Origin: Evernia prunastri
Taxonomy: Eukaryota; Ascomycota; Lecanoromycetes; Lecanorales; Parmeliaceae
Assembly: GCA_003184365.1 (NCBI GenBank)
Contig: NKYR01000078.1
Coordinates: forward strand, 66,167 to 130,166
Length of the DNA: 64,000 nt
Direction of reading: 5' to 3'
How positions within the stretch are numbered: the first letter of the stretch is position 1; the number at the start of each line of letters is the position of its first letter. Below the pieces are notes generated by a model. The model was not told the DNA's origin. It ran no database searches and saw nothing but the letters and a program-made list of their open reading frames with translations. This document shows positions 45,384-56,178 of the stretch, piece after piece. A program made the translations under genes and the position numbers.

Positions 45384-46120
45384 TCAACTAAACACTAGAA
45401 CCGCCCAGCGGCAAATCTCCGTCTCCAGGAATGATGACCCAAATTTTCTCGAGCACAAATCCTGGAGTCTATCAGCAGGAATTCCGTTGCTCGTCTTCTC
45501 ACGGCTGAAGGCCTTGGACATGGATCTACAAGACTGACCTGTGGTACCATCTTTCATGAGAGTTCGTCGAAGCATTCTACACCCTATGGGCTCCGAATAT
45601 TCGACGTGGACGTAGCCGATGTCCTCTGAGGAGGTTAACATCCCCCCAAGCTAGGTGTGAGCCAATCCTCAAGACTTGTAAGATGCATCTTTTCATGACA
45701 AGACTGCAGCGGTCTTACCACATTTTCGAAGAGCTCTTCTCGCCACTTGTCATCCTTGGTACCCGGAAACTGTCCCCGCAAGCACCAGTCCACAGCATCC
45801 GCATAAGTCTCGCCCGCCTCTCCGTAAACGAAACCGGCCCACTCCAGCGCCACGGTAGTTCCCAGCGTGGCGTCGAGATCTAGACTTGTGGCTATGTTCG
45901 CCTCTGGAGAGTGACACCGTTGCCATATGTCGTGATCCTCGAGTGGGGGACCGAAGACAAATGATCAAGTTCTTCCGGTGACATTTTGTATCTATTGGAT
46001 ATGAGTACCAGCTTCATATTGGTCAAAGATTGACCTAGCCAGGCGCAAAAACTCGGTCGGCAGCTGTAGCTCATTCACGACCTCCCGGTGAAGACGGTCA
46101 TGCAATGAGCTATCTCGGTA
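45384..46120 (-). CDS. Unrecognised fungal protein, 5' end not found
   Basis: Three minus-strand exons (46120-46009, 45891-45719, 45623-45384) join in frame through a 117-nt and a 95-nt intron. The product reads 'LQLPTEFLRLARSIFDQYEA', 'ATSLDLDATLGTTVALEWAG', 'YADAVDWCLRGQFPGTKDDK', then 'RMLRRTLMKDG' and 'GIPADRLQDLCSRKFG', ending 'RWAVLVFS'. The strings 'ATLGTTVALEWAG' and 'RGQFPGTKDD' are conserved in ascomycete hypothetical proteins I remember, so this is a genuine coding relic or gene. No start codon is available: upstream the frame hits a stop at 46121, exactly where the plus-strand kelch relic begins. Either an upstream exon lies further right, or the gene is truncated. Function unknown. 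Confidence 0.5.
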
Positions 46121-46766
46121 CTAATGTTTTGATGTTTGGCGGGTATAACGACATCTATCTTAACAGCCTCTATACATACGATCTTGAAGAGTCACACAAC
46201 CGGCCAAAAGATGCCTCGACACCCTCGTGGCAGGCTTTGATGCCGAATGAGTCACATTCCAACAGGCCGCTTGCAATAATGGATCATACGATGATACCTT
46301 GGGATAACAAGCTCTACTTTTACGTACTCTGATAGCGCGGTAATTGTTCGTTGACTCCATGACAGAGTTGGCGGCCAAAACAGACATTTCTGTTCTTCCG
46401 ATGTCCGGGCATACGACTCCGTAGGAAACTATCGAACAGAACTGGAGTGGACAAGATCTTTACCACGAGGGGGTCAAAGCCATGCAGCAGTATTCGTTGA
46501 TGGCGTGATGTACATATTCGGATGCCGTGGGGCAGATGGGCATGATCTTGGGGATCTGGCCGCCTTCACGATTGCAAGCTGAAGCTGGTATACTTTTCGT
46601 GGATCTCTCTTCACCGCTGGGGAATTCGAGTCATATGTGCGTCCGCAATGAGAAGATATGCGTGATCAGTCTATCAGGTCCCCCAGCGGCCGGACCGGTG
46701 GTATTCTATAGACCAGAAATCACAAAAATAAATACACCATTGGTGGTAAGACATGAGAAAACATGA
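46039..46766 (+). pseudogene. Kelch-domain (Tea1/Kel1-like) relic
   Basis: Fragments of kelch blades appear in shifting frames: 'PPGEDGHAMSYLGTNVLMFG' from 46084, then 'DHTMIPWDNKLYFY', then a stop. In another frame from 46374 there is 'GGQNRHFCSSDVRAYDSVGN', 'RSLPRGGQSHAAVFVDGVMY' and 'DLGDLAAFTIAS' followed by a stop at 46578. From about 46609 'PLGNSSHMCVRNEKICVISL' resembles the next blade. 'MYIF G.R...G.DLGDLAAF' and the following blade are characteristic of the cell-end marker family Tea1/Kel1. The pieces are in the right order but need several frame changes, and the N-terminus and the coiled-coil C-terminus are missing. It is a decayed partial copy and abuts the antisense fragment on its left. 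Confidence 0.6.
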
Positions 46767-46948
46767 AATCTTGGTGTTTTGGTCTTTCTGAATCGGTTTT
46801 GCGTTTGACCCCAGAATGACGGCAGCGCTTACTAAGCGCCATGCAAAGCCCACCAGGTCTTGGCACTGTGACTTCGAGGGGACCAACCCTCATACACTTT
46901 GACCATCTCACATTGATTCCCATAGACTCGTTGACCGTACCTCACACA

Positions 46949-47958
46949 ATGTCCCAAGATCCAGTACAGTTGCTTTCTCAAGCAGATAAAGCTTACTCAA
47001 ATGCCGGCTCTGGCTTCAGCTTCTTCGGCTCGAGAACGGAGAAGTACGAGAATGCTGCAGAGCTATACATAAAGGCGGCCTCGGCGTATAGGGCTAAGAG
47101 AGCTATGTGGGAAGCAGGCATGGCGTATGAGAAAGTACTTCTCACATGATCCCTTCCCCTTCTTCTCCCCGCGCCTCCATCGTATCACGCGCTGATGATT
47201 ACATACAGGCGGCTACAATCCAAGGCTCCAAGCTCAGCGAACCTGACGACAGGGCAAACACACTTCAAGATGCCTTCAAAGTATACAGAGAACAGCACCC
47301 CGACGACGCAGCTCGATGTCTCTCCCAAGCCATCGATCACTACGTGTCCAAGGGCAACTACCGAAGAGCAGCCACGCAAAAGCAGATCCTAGCCGACCTA
47401 TACGATAGCAATGGGGACCGGGCGAATGCGAGGCCGGCATACGCAGAGGCGGCGCAATGGTTTGAAGACGACAATGCCGCCGCGCTCGCCAATAAGCTCC
47501 ATCTAAAAGCGGCCGAGTTAGCTGCGCGGGAAAGTGACTACCTGGACGCCATACAGCGGTTCGAACACGTGGCCCGGCAGTCAGTATCGAACAACCTCAT
47601 GCAATTCTCCGTCAAAAAGTACCTCCTGAGCGCCGGTATCTGCCATCTCGCACTCGACATCGTTGGTGCCAAGCGGGCCTTGGAAAGCTATCGTGAATTA
47701 GATCCTCGGTTCGCTTCGGAGAAGGAGTGTCGGTTCCTCGCCGATGTGTCGGAGTCAGTGGAGCAAGGGGACAGCGAGGCATTCCAGGACAGATGTTATG
47801 CGTTTCATACTCAAGGCGTGGACTCCGCTCTGCTTGAACCGTGGCAAATGGAAGTTTTGAATAGGTGAGCTATGCCTTTCACGCTTCAGGCTATCGCTAA
47901 TCACAGGTAATACAGGATTAAGAATCAGCTTAAAGACAAGGAGGAGGATTTCTCATAG
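46949..47958 (+). CDS. sec17: Alpha-SNAP (Sec17), SNARE disassembly adaptor
   Basis: Exons 46949-47134, 47209-47864 and 47916-47958 encode 294 residues, the usual length of alpha-SNAP. Family features run throughout: 'LLSQADKAYSNAGSGFSFFG', 'KYENAAELYIKAASAYRAKR', 'YVSKGNYRRAATQKQILADL', 'NARPAYAEAAQWFEDD', 'LDAIQRFEHVARQSVSNNLM', 'SVKKYLLSAGICHLALDIVG' and 'LEPWQMEVLNRIKNQL', all from the helical-pair solenoid. Sec17 binds assembled SNARE bundles and recruits the ATPase NSF (Sec18) to take them apart after fusion; it acts on the cytosolic face of secretory and vacuolar membranes. The protein ends 'KEEDFS': the position next to last, usually Leu and needed to stimulate NSF in studied homologues, is not Leu here but the Phe before Ser. 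A housekeeping gene. Confidence 0.96.
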
Positions 47959-49090
47959 CTCCTCCTCTCAATCCCGCACTGTCACCACCCTTCCTCTCCT
48001 CTTCCGCTCTCGACTATACCCATTCGCTCGAGGCGTCCTGTCCTCAAGACTAGTTGGGACAGACAGGCACGAAGACGCAATGATGGAAGTCATGACGCGC
48101 TTAATATATCTGCATGGAACATTGAACGGAGCGCGGCGTCAGGCGCCTGGGTAATTCTTGCTGGCGTCCTCCAACTCCCTCATAACGTCGCAGGATGTAC
48201 TTTGATAATGCACAATCCCATGCTTCAGTAGAAAACGCATAACCCCCTCCCCATCGGCTCCAGATCTCCAGATAATGCCCATAAGCCACGCTAACAGACC
48301 ACCACGTCCCCAAATGCATCCCAAGAACGGGAAATCCTCAACAATGCACACAGTATACGCCCTCTCACTCCACCCACAAGACCCGTCAATCTCTCTAAAG
48401 CTCACAAAAGAATCACCCTCTACTCTTATACCCAAAACCCACCAGGAAACCAAGCAAAACAACCCAACCCAAACAAAACCAAACCAAACCAACCCAACCC
48501 AGCCAAACTAACCAAACCCAACCCAACCCAACCCAAGAGCCTTGCCCCCGATCCAACCCAACATGCCAGAGAAACGAAGCACCCGATCCTTACCATCCCC
48601 GTAGATGTATGCGCCGGGGTGACACGCTCGTAGCAAAACCTGCAATCGATCCTGCGACTGACGCTTGGTTTTGCCCTTTTCATGGGTGTTTGTTTGATGT
48701 AGCATTTGAAAGAAGATAGAGCATATCCAGTCCCGCGGGCTTGCACTCTTCCAGGATAGAAGCAGATACAATAGAGTATTGAGGGCCTGAGTCGCTGTTC
48801 TTTCCGGAATTCTGAGATGGGGATATATTGAATGGGATTGCAAAGGATGTAGCCTATGCTAGGAGCAATTGAAGCACGCCCAGATGGCAAATCAATGAAG
48901 CTCTATCAGCTGCTTTTCGTCTTCACGGCTGCCTATATCATGCTCAAAGAAGCCCGCTGTCATGATCCTTCAACGGGCGGCTTTCCCCTTCCCCCGCTGC
49001 CTATCTGATGCTCAAAGTAGCCCGCCAGAAGCCCTTATCATGCCCGGGGTCTGCGGTTTCATCCGCTATTACCACCTCCACCGCTTCTCA
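47959..49090. other. Convergent 3' region between Sec17 and eIF4E
   Basis: No gene is supported. A minus-strand frame (48492-48139) reads 'EGDSFVSFREIDGSCGWSER' and ends 'EDASKNYPGA'; its first 20 residues come from the AACCC-rich repeat and it lacks relatives known to me. It could be the 3' exon of a small gene but no acceptor could be fixed. Confidence 0.4.
48431..48536. repeat. AACCC/AAACC-rich imperfect minisatellite
   Basis: About 105 bases are made of CCCAA, CCAAA and AACCC words in irregular order with almost no G on the plus strand. The unit differs from the usual fungal telomere repeat (CCCTAA), so this is not an interstitial telomere. Slippage-prone low complexity is the simplest reading. 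Confidence 0.75.
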
Positions 49091-50149
49091 TCAGACCGTG
49101 AATTTGGCCTTGGCCCTCGTGCTTCCGCTATGTGCGCTCTCCGTATGCCCCGAGAAATCCACCACTTCTGCATCCTTCAACTTGAGCACCTCTTTGAACT
49201 TCTTGCCCAGTCCGAGGAGGACATCCTTGCTCTTCTCCGGGCTCCGCCCTTTGCCCCCGGCCACGTCTCCCTCTCCGCCTCCTGGCACGCTTTTTCCCAC
49301 AGTCTTTGTCCACAGACCCACGCGGTAGAAGCCTTTGCGTACGTTGACCACCACACCCATGACTTCACCGTCATCATCGCTGTTCTCGAGGGTTTCACCA
49401 ATCGCGGCTAGCATGACGTGGAGCCAGAGTTCGTCGATGGGGGCGCTACGTTTGTCTTAAGGAAGCATAGTCAGCACATTTATCAGGAGTAAAGGATCAG
49501 GTATCTGTATGTTTACCCTTGAACTGGTAGCTCCATTTCCCTGCAACACAAGGGTCAGCCTAGAATGAATACTGAATTGAGCGATAACCTGCCTCCATGC
49601 TTGTTTTGGGGGTCCTCCCACTCTGGACGGACGCCTTTCTTAAAAAGATGGTAGTCTGACTTCAGCGCGAGCTCGGAGGTGGGAGTGATGTTGTTCTGTG
49701 TAGAGGAGGTTCGAAGTCAGCGAGTCTGTACGTGAGAGTAGTAGTGGAAGCTGAGCTATTGACTGACGTAGACTCCCCAGAACTCTTCCACGGAATCGAA
49801 GGTCACGACTTCCTTGAGCAGATCGTTCCAGTTGTCGCCCTTCGCATGGTTAGCATTGGAACCATAGTCAAGCTCACAAGGATCGCTTTGTCACCTTTCC
49901 GCTGGGAGGCTTGGTGAACCAGAGGGTCCATTCATGCATCAGTGGATGCTTGACATTGAAGTTCTCCGGATCATGAAAGACAGTGACCTGTTCGTCTCCT
50001 GACTTCGCGGCGCCATTGCCTGCGGCGTCTGTGTCTTCTGTAGTCATGTTTGGGTCGGCGTTCTCGTTTGCTGGCGAGATCGGTATTGTGTCGAGAGGAA
50101 CTGGTGAGCTAGGTCTAAGTGTGGTAGGCGCAGGGATGGAAGTTGACAT
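49091..50149 (-). CDS. eIF4E: Translation initiation factor eIF4E (mRNA cap-binding)
   Basis: Five exons (50149-49895, 49839-49768, 49695-49593, 49540-49517, 49455-49091) join to 272 residues. After a disordered acidic head the cap-binding domain reads 'HPLMHEWTLWFTKPPSGKGD', 'SVEEFWGVYNNITPTSELAL', 'DYHLFKKGVRPEWEDPQNKH', 'GGKWSYQFKDKRSAPIDELW' and 'LAAIGETLENSDDDGEVMGV'. The cap-stacking Trp residues (W of 'FWGVY' region and 'RPEWED') and the dorsal 'HPL...W' contact are present. eIF4E recruits capped mRNA to eIF4G. The third intron (49541-49592) has a GC donor (GAG/GCAGGT); using the nearby GT would destroy the conserved 'HGGKWSYQFK' and run into a stop. Exon 4 is only 24 nt. The C-terminal half carries a Gly/Ser/Lys insert ('PGGGEGDVAGGKGRSPEKSK'), longer than in yeast. 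Confidence 0.93.
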
Positions 50150-51154
50150 GGCAGGGGGTCAGAATAAGGAAATCAGAGGAAGTGAGGTAGAAGAGAGACT
50201 TGAGATCTAGATGGCGCTGAGGCCTTCAGTGAATCTAGAGTAGCCTTTTCAGACACGACAGAAGATCGTAGCACACCAGATGGTTGTGTCTTAGATGATG
50301 CAAATTGGTAGACAGAGGAGAGGATTCGAAGTGCAGTGTAGAAGGAAAGGAAAGGCTGCACCGGGCAGTACGAATTACGGGTTACAACGAAATCTTTACA
50401 ACGAGGTTTTGCCTGACTCTTTCCCGGCACATTTGACTTGGATGCGCCTATCAAGACGGCCCGCAATTAGCGCCTGATTTCGGGTAAATATTCATCCGTT
50501 ACCAAAAATACTCCAGCATGATGCATCAGAGAGTTTCCAAAAACTGGAAGCGCTACATGAATCGTGAAGCGTGTGAAGGTTCTCTACTCTACAACGACGT
50601 ATCCCCAACCTTTTGCTGGCCTATTCTTATGTCAGATAGCTAATACAAGTTGCCAGTCACAATTGCTGTCATCAAAAAAATGATATTATAAGTGGCGACC
50701 TAATGCATCTTGAGATGTTTCCGTTTCCCCAATAGAGGGTGCCTGTATCTACAAATTGTGACGCGATGATCGAGACGAGAATGAATCGTGCCCAAAATTG
50801 GTTATTGGAGCTGATTCTATGGTTTTCGGCCTTGACCTTGTAGCGTTTGCTGCATATCATGAAGCCAACTTGAGCAGCCACCTTCAGTAAATGGAATGGC
50901 TGAAGCTTTCAGATCTATTAAGCTCGCCCCTTCGGCATTATTGCCAGAACTTGCTACTACCTATATGCTTCTTTCTCATATGCAACCATATGTCCTGACG
51001 TGATAGTTGGTTCGCATCTTTAATCGCTTCAAAGGCGCTTGCCGTGAACTCTCACAAAGCCGATGCGACTCGACTAAAGGGGAAAGACAATCTAAAGATC
51101 CTGTAACAGCTATCGTCGTTTCCTGAATCCTGTCGACGGGCAATTTCTTTCGCT
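50150..51154. other. Divergent promoter region of eIF4E and a small secreted-protein gene
   Basis: No coding frame is supported. It contains the eIF4E 5' leader and the upstream region of the gene at 51155. Confidence 0.5.
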
Positions 51155-51734
51155 ATGCAGGGCCCAAAACTTATGTACTTCGTCGTGCATCTTCAGCTTT
51201 GTGCCCTTGTCCTTGCAGCATCGCTTCGTCTTTCGGCGTCTCTCCCGGCGTTGTCCGGCAGCAGCGAGATTCTCAATATGACACACAGAGTTCTGTTGAA
51301 TCCCCCAAACAAGCTGGAGAAGTGCGAATGATGCTTGTCCATGTTCAAAATCAGGGAGAAGACTTACGCATCGCAGTATCGAACCACCAAACCCTTGCTA
51401 CTACAGGCCAGCCGGCTCCTCGCAAATCCTAAAGCTCTACGGCTACGGCGCTGAGATTATTGCCTGGCAAGACGTATATGTTTCGCTGCAGAACGCCGCA
51501 AGGGATGCAAGGCGACATTCTTTGGAGGAAGTCATGGGTTGGTGGGAACGGCAGTATGGCTCTGTTAATGTGAGACTGCTGCTGCATCCAGGTCCTGACA
51601 TGACTTGGGGAATGTGGCACGACGCGATCTGGGGCACAGCACAATTTGTCACACATTATCGATTTTTGATTATGGATTTCGATATCATAGAGGCTGAGTT
51701 AGTGGTGGGAACAGGGATTTTGACTGTTGTTTGA
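51155..51734 (+). CDS. Secreted protein of 174 residues, conserved fungal domain of unknown function
   Basis: Exon 1 (51155-51321) encodes a signal peptide ('MQGPKLMYFVVHLQLCALVL'). A 55-nt intron with donor GTGCGA and acceptor CGCAG leads to exon 2 (51377-51734). Only this pairing keeps the frame through 'PPNPCYYRP', 'LKLYGYGAEIIAWQDVYVSL', 'NAARDARRHS', 'HPGPDMTWGMWHDAIWG' and 'DFDIIEAELVVGTGILTVV'. The ending 'MxWxxWxxAxxG...DFDxxExxLxxVGTGxLxV' is a pattern I remember from secreted ascomycete hypothetical proteins, which supports the model. No enzymatic motif is visible. Its size, secretion and family-wide presence are compatible with an effector-like or wall-associated role, which is inference. 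Confidence 0.65.
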
Positions 51735-52657
51735 GTTGTAGAAAAGGATGCTGCATGGCGTATCAGGCCGTCAATAGGAGGGGATAATCGTTTTGAGAAA
51801 GCCATGAATACATAGACTCTACAACCGGCAGACAAACCGTCAGAATAAATGGCCACGTGGGTCGCTGGGGGACTTTACTTTAATGTCGAGTCTGTGGATA
51901 GGAACGAACAATCCTTAAATCGCCAGTATCATTGGTGTTCGCATAAAGGAAAGGTATTCATCCTCCGTATTCCTATATCTGTCGAAGTCTCGAGAACAAG
52001 CTTGTATTTGTACCATCTCGCCTGATGATCCTTTTTTCGAACGCAGACCCGAACAGCCTTGGGCCCGCAGTTCTAGGCAACAAAGAGTGTCAGTCGAGAG
52101 CGTATATTTCGACAAAATGCCTGGAAGCACTATTGCTCGAGCTCCGCCATTTTGGTGATGTTTCATGCTCTAGGGTAGGACTTAGGAGACGCTGGATCTG
52201 CTAAGAATAGTTCGTAGACGATGGCGCAGCAGGCAGACATGCCATAATCGAGCACAGCACGATCAACAGTACGTAACATGCGCCGAACAGCCTCAACATA
52301 GTCTAGGCTAGGTACGCCAACGATAGGTTCCTGCTATAAATCAACGCAAGGAACGAGAAACGAACATTCGGCGGATTGAGCGAAATCGCATCCTGGACGG
52401 GCTAACCCTTTTGAGGTTAAGGTAAAGTTGGAGCCAAATCTCGGTCTCACGCATATTTTACCCTCTCAGTCAGCAACCTCTACATTTTTCAACGGACACC
52501 ATCAGGCATCAATTCAGTATACAGATAACGAGCATTTTCTGTTTCTTCTCATTCCTGGACCAATTATCCATCGGTAGCCTAGGCAACACTGCGGAATAGG
52601 TGATCAGAAGCTTGCGGATTAGGGGCTCCTAATCCAACACTTTGAGCGAGCCGTGCC
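51735..52657. other. Promoter and leader of the syntaxin gene
   Basis: No coding frame is supported. The sequence from about 52440 to 52657 is pyrimidine-rich and leads to the ATG at 52658. Confidence 0.5.
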
Positions 52658-54123
52658 ATGGCCGTAAGCATTCTCTACTCCTCCACTCATGAAATAAATT
52701 ATCTGCTCTTAGGATCCATTGTTGCTGCCGAGGGAGCACCTTTCCTGCAAGAACCTTGAACCCACAGGTGCTGATCGGTGATCCTTAACAGCAATACGGC
52801 GGCTACAGCAATGGAGGCGGAGGCGGTTATGGCCAAGCCAATCCCTATGAGCAAACACAGAACCGGTACGAGCAGCAAGGAGGTCGCTACGATCAAGACG
52901 CCGGCAACCCATACGCCCAACAACCAAGCAACCCCTACACTTCGCAGCCCGCTGCGCCACAACAAGCTTATGGAGGGCGACAGCAACAAGGAGGCTACGA
53001 GAATCGATACGGTCAAGCTCAGACAACGAGCGGCAACAGCGCCACTTATCCAGCCGGTACAGGTGCGACGGGCGGCGGCTACGGTAAGGTCGATACTGAG
53101 TACAATATTGGTACGAGAATTAACGGTTCCTAGTTGGAGGCAACGATGTGGAGATGACGCCTATGAATGGGCAAGCTGGCGCATACGGAGCGCAATCCAG
53201 CCGAGACCCCAACGCAATTCTAAACGAATGCCGAGACATCGATCGGGGCATTGATTCCATCCAACGGAATCTTAGACAACTCGAGGACCTCCATAAGCGA
53301 AGCATCAGTGACACAGATCCGAGTCAAAATAGTAGGAACAACCGCGAATTGGATTCGCTGAGTTCCGACACCATGACAAAGTACCGCAACTTCGCAGCCC
53401 GTATCAAGACAATCAAGTCACAAAAGGAGTCGGGAGACGCAAGGAACGCACCGCAAGTTGGTCGAGTGGACCGCAGGTTGAAGCAGGCCATCAACGAGTA
53501 CCAGAATCTGGAAAAAACTTACCGAGACACCTTGAGGGCGCAAATGGAACGACAGTACCGTATTGTCAGACCGGATGCGAGCGATCAGGAGGTCAAAGAA
53601 GCTGTTGAGGATACCTCGAACAACCAGGTCTTCAGTCAAGCTGTATGCTATACTTTCCCAATATATCTAGGACCTGCTAATCGATAGCTTCAGCTACTCT
53701 CTCAAAACCGACGCGGTGAATCACAATCAGCACTGCGCCAGGTTCAAGGCAGACACGAGGACATTCAAAAGATTGAGCGGCAGATGATTGAGCTCGCCCA
53801 GCTCTTCCAGGACATGGAAGCGGCGGTCATCACGCAAGAGCCTGCTATAGCAAACACGGAAGAGAAGACCGAGAACACAGTCGTCAATCTGGACCAAGGA
53901 AACAAACACCTCGATGGAGCCGTCGTCAAAGCCAGATCTGCGCGGAGGAAGAAGTGGATTTGCTTTTGGATTGTTGGTGAGTCTATCTGCGCCGTACGTT
54001 CAATTACTCCAAAGGATAAGCATCTCATGATATATAGTGCTCATCGTCATCATCATTGGGGTCGCTGTTGGAGTTGGCGTTGGAGTGACGGTTGGCGGGA
54101 GCAAGAAGGCCACCGGAACTTGA
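52658..54123 (+). CDS. sso1: Plasma-membrane syntaxin, Qa-SNARE (Sso1/Psy1-like)
   Basis: Exons 52658-52663, 52792-53083, 53134-53642, 53688-53976 and 54038-54123 encode 393 residues. The first exon is only ATG GCC, followed by a 128-nt intron. A Gly/Tyr/Gln/Asn-rich head of about 100 residues, typical of filamentous fungi and absent from yeast, precedes the Habc region ('LNECRDIDRGIDSIQRNLRQ') and the SNARE motif. In the motif 'VITQEPAIANTEEKTENTV' holds the zero-layer Gln, and 'KARSARRKKW' leads into the C-terminal anchor ('VLIVIIIGVAVGVGVGVTVG'). The protein pairs with a SNAP-25 homologue (Sec9) and a synaptobrevin to fuse exocytic vesicles with the plasma membrane. Its complex would be a substrate of the Sec17 encoded 5 kb upstream. 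Confidence 0.93.
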
Positions 54124-55148
54124 TTGGCATACTTCTCGGCTGCATGCATCCTTAAATCATATCACATGTCACACACCCCAACTTCCCCTTTCCCGTCAAC
54201 CAGCATCGGCCTGCGAACCCCCTCTGATTCCTTCGCGCCGGACCACGCCGCAGCTCCAGACCGCCGCAAGGACATACATCCCTGATCCCAACCTTCGTTA
54301 CCCATCATCTTGCGCCTCTCTTTCACTTCGAAAAAAAGCTGCGGGCGTTTGTCGTCGTCGTCGTTGTTGTTGTCGTTGTTAATACTAGCCTACGTGAGAG
54401 ATGTAGGATAGCAGAGTGTGGTAATAGAACGGTGGTCAAGATGGACGGACGGACGGACGGACAGACGGACAGACAGACAGCTAGCAAGTCATACTACCTA
54501 ACACCCCCCTACTTTTATTTCCTGTGAACAAGAAATTCCTGTGACACAGACGGCTGTTGTTTCGGATCAACGAGAATGGATGCCTCGAATGTTCGGTCGC
54601 TGGTGATATTCATTTGCTTTGGTTTGGAACCCCAACAGCGCTGGTACAATGATACAGGTGTATTCTCCATCTCCATCTCCTTCGAATCTCAGCGTCTTCA
54701 TCGCACAGTATCCATCCCACCACCCGTTCCTTCTTCTTCTTCTTCTTCTTTTATCCTATTCAAGAGGTGGAAAAAGGAATGATATCCCGACTTTCCCATC
54801 CCCAATACTTCAAGAAGTTTGTAGGGGGTATAAACGTCGTACCTGCATCATGTATACCCAGTACCATCCATCCCTCTATCCCGGTCCCACAAACCCCCCA
54901 CCGCTATTCTCTTGATTCAAGAAACAAAAACACTAACCTGCCCCATCCCCCTTCCCCACGCCCTCCCCCTACCCCCGGCTTCTTCCTTATTGCAGCCTCC
55001 AGGGCGGTCGAGAAGCCGCACGAGCTCCTGCACAGCACGCAGAGACATCGACGAGGATCATTATGTTCCTCCCACCCATATACAATATCCGACCTAGAGC
55101 GCAGCAAGCTCCATATCCAGCTACGCCACAGAGAGAGAGAGAGAGATG
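54124..55148. other. Convergent 3' region with simple repeats
   Basis: The syntaxin gene and the membrane-protein gene end towards each other here. C-rich low complexity around 54890-54980, a GTC/GTT run at 54347-54380 and a GA run at 55129-55144 give chance frames. No gene is supported. Confidence 0.5.
54442..54480. repeat. GGAC/AGAC tetranucleotide microsatellite
   Basis: Tandem GGAC units pass into ACAG units over about 39 bases in the 3' region of the syntaxin gene. Likely length-variable between strains. Confidence 0.85.
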
Positions 55149-56178
55149 CTAGAACACCGTCTCTGGGTTCCCAGACCTATCCGACTGCGAAACCGACTCC
55201 AGCGACCCCTGGTTCAAACAAAGCCAGCAGAACAAGTAGTTGGACCCGGCAAAGACGCTAGCGGCGCCGAAGAAGATTGCGATCTATAAAAAGGGAGTCA
55301 GCTGTCCAGTCCACAACGTCCCCACCCGGAGCCGGGCCCCCGATGGGGAAAAAGCTTTCCAAAACTGACCTGGAGGTCGCCCGATGTCCAATCCCTCCGA
55401 CTCCGCACCGCCCTGACGAACATGGAGATCATGAGCCCGACGACGAAGAGCAAGATGGCGAAATTCGACAGCATGACGGGCGTCTGCCAGATCCACAGCT
55501 GGCGTTTCTTCATCCGGACCCTTGCCCCGGCGTGCCGGCGCGGCGAGTGCGCGCCCGATTTCTGCCCCGGACGGCGTCGGCAATCGTCGCACGGGTCCGC
55601 CTCGCCTAGGAGTCGGCGGACCTTGAGCCACCCGTCGTCGCCGCTGCACAGGCGGCTGAGGCCGATGGTCTGCTGGGTGGCGAGGCTGATGGCGGTCAAG
55701 GCCAGCACCAGCGCGCTGGTCCAGCACGCCTCGGTGCTCCACGGGTCGTCTTGGACGGAGTACCAGGAGAACGCGGAGGCGATGGTGCCGGTGATGAGGG
55801 CGCTCTGATACCACGGGGGTAAGGATTTCACTTTACTTTACAGGAAGAAAAACGAGGGGGGAAAGAAACGGGAATGAATGGAAGACTCGATTTTTTTTAA
55901 CGTACACTGATACCGACATAGTTGAGTTCCTTGAGCTTCGCATCGGTCCACTTCTCCGTGAGTTTGTCGGCCTCTTCCGCATCGGCGGCGTTGAGGAGAT
56001 TGGAGATGGGATCGTGCATGGACGGCCATGTTGCGAAGACGACGGCCAGGCTTCCTCGAGCCTTGGCAATGAGCCAGATGATGACCCAGCCGGGACCGAG
56101 AAGGTACGGATGATGCTTCCACCATTGCGTGAGTTGCTCCTGGACAGGAGTCTGGCGCTTCGATTGGCCTGTTTCCAT
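55149..56178 (-). CDS. Polytopic membrane protein of unknown function
   Basis: Exons 56178-55908, 55830-55370 and 55283-55149 give 288 residues. About five hydrophobic stretches are visible: 'YLLGPGWVIIWLIAK', 'ALITGTIASAFSW', 'TSALVLALTAISLATQQ', 'TPVMLSNFAILLFVVGLMIS' and 'IAIFFGAASVFAGSNYLFCW'. A conserved-looking signature 'LKELNYVGI...AFSW' plus 'ISLATQQTIGL' and 'WQTPVMLSNFAILLF' recalls a family of ascomycete hypothetical membrane proteins. I do not know its function. Between the third and fourth spans lies a basic loop with 'CDDCRRRPGQKSG'. The first intron was placed with donor GTGTAC because the commoner reading GTACGT leaves a stop; this joint is less certain. The last exon ends with a short Ser-rich tail. 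Confidence 0.65.

Noticed and set aside
48426..48540. Possible interstitial telomere
   Set aside because: The words are CCCAA and CCAAA, not the CCCTAA repeat of fungal telomeres.
54124..55261. Several Pro/Ser-rich plus-strand frames
   Set aside because: They arise from C-rich and TCT/GTC simple repeats in the convergent 3' region.
55284..55814. Minus-strand Arg/His/Pro-rich frame
   Set aside because: It is a shifted reading of the membrane-protein exon 2; the chosen frame has membrane spans and splices cleanly.
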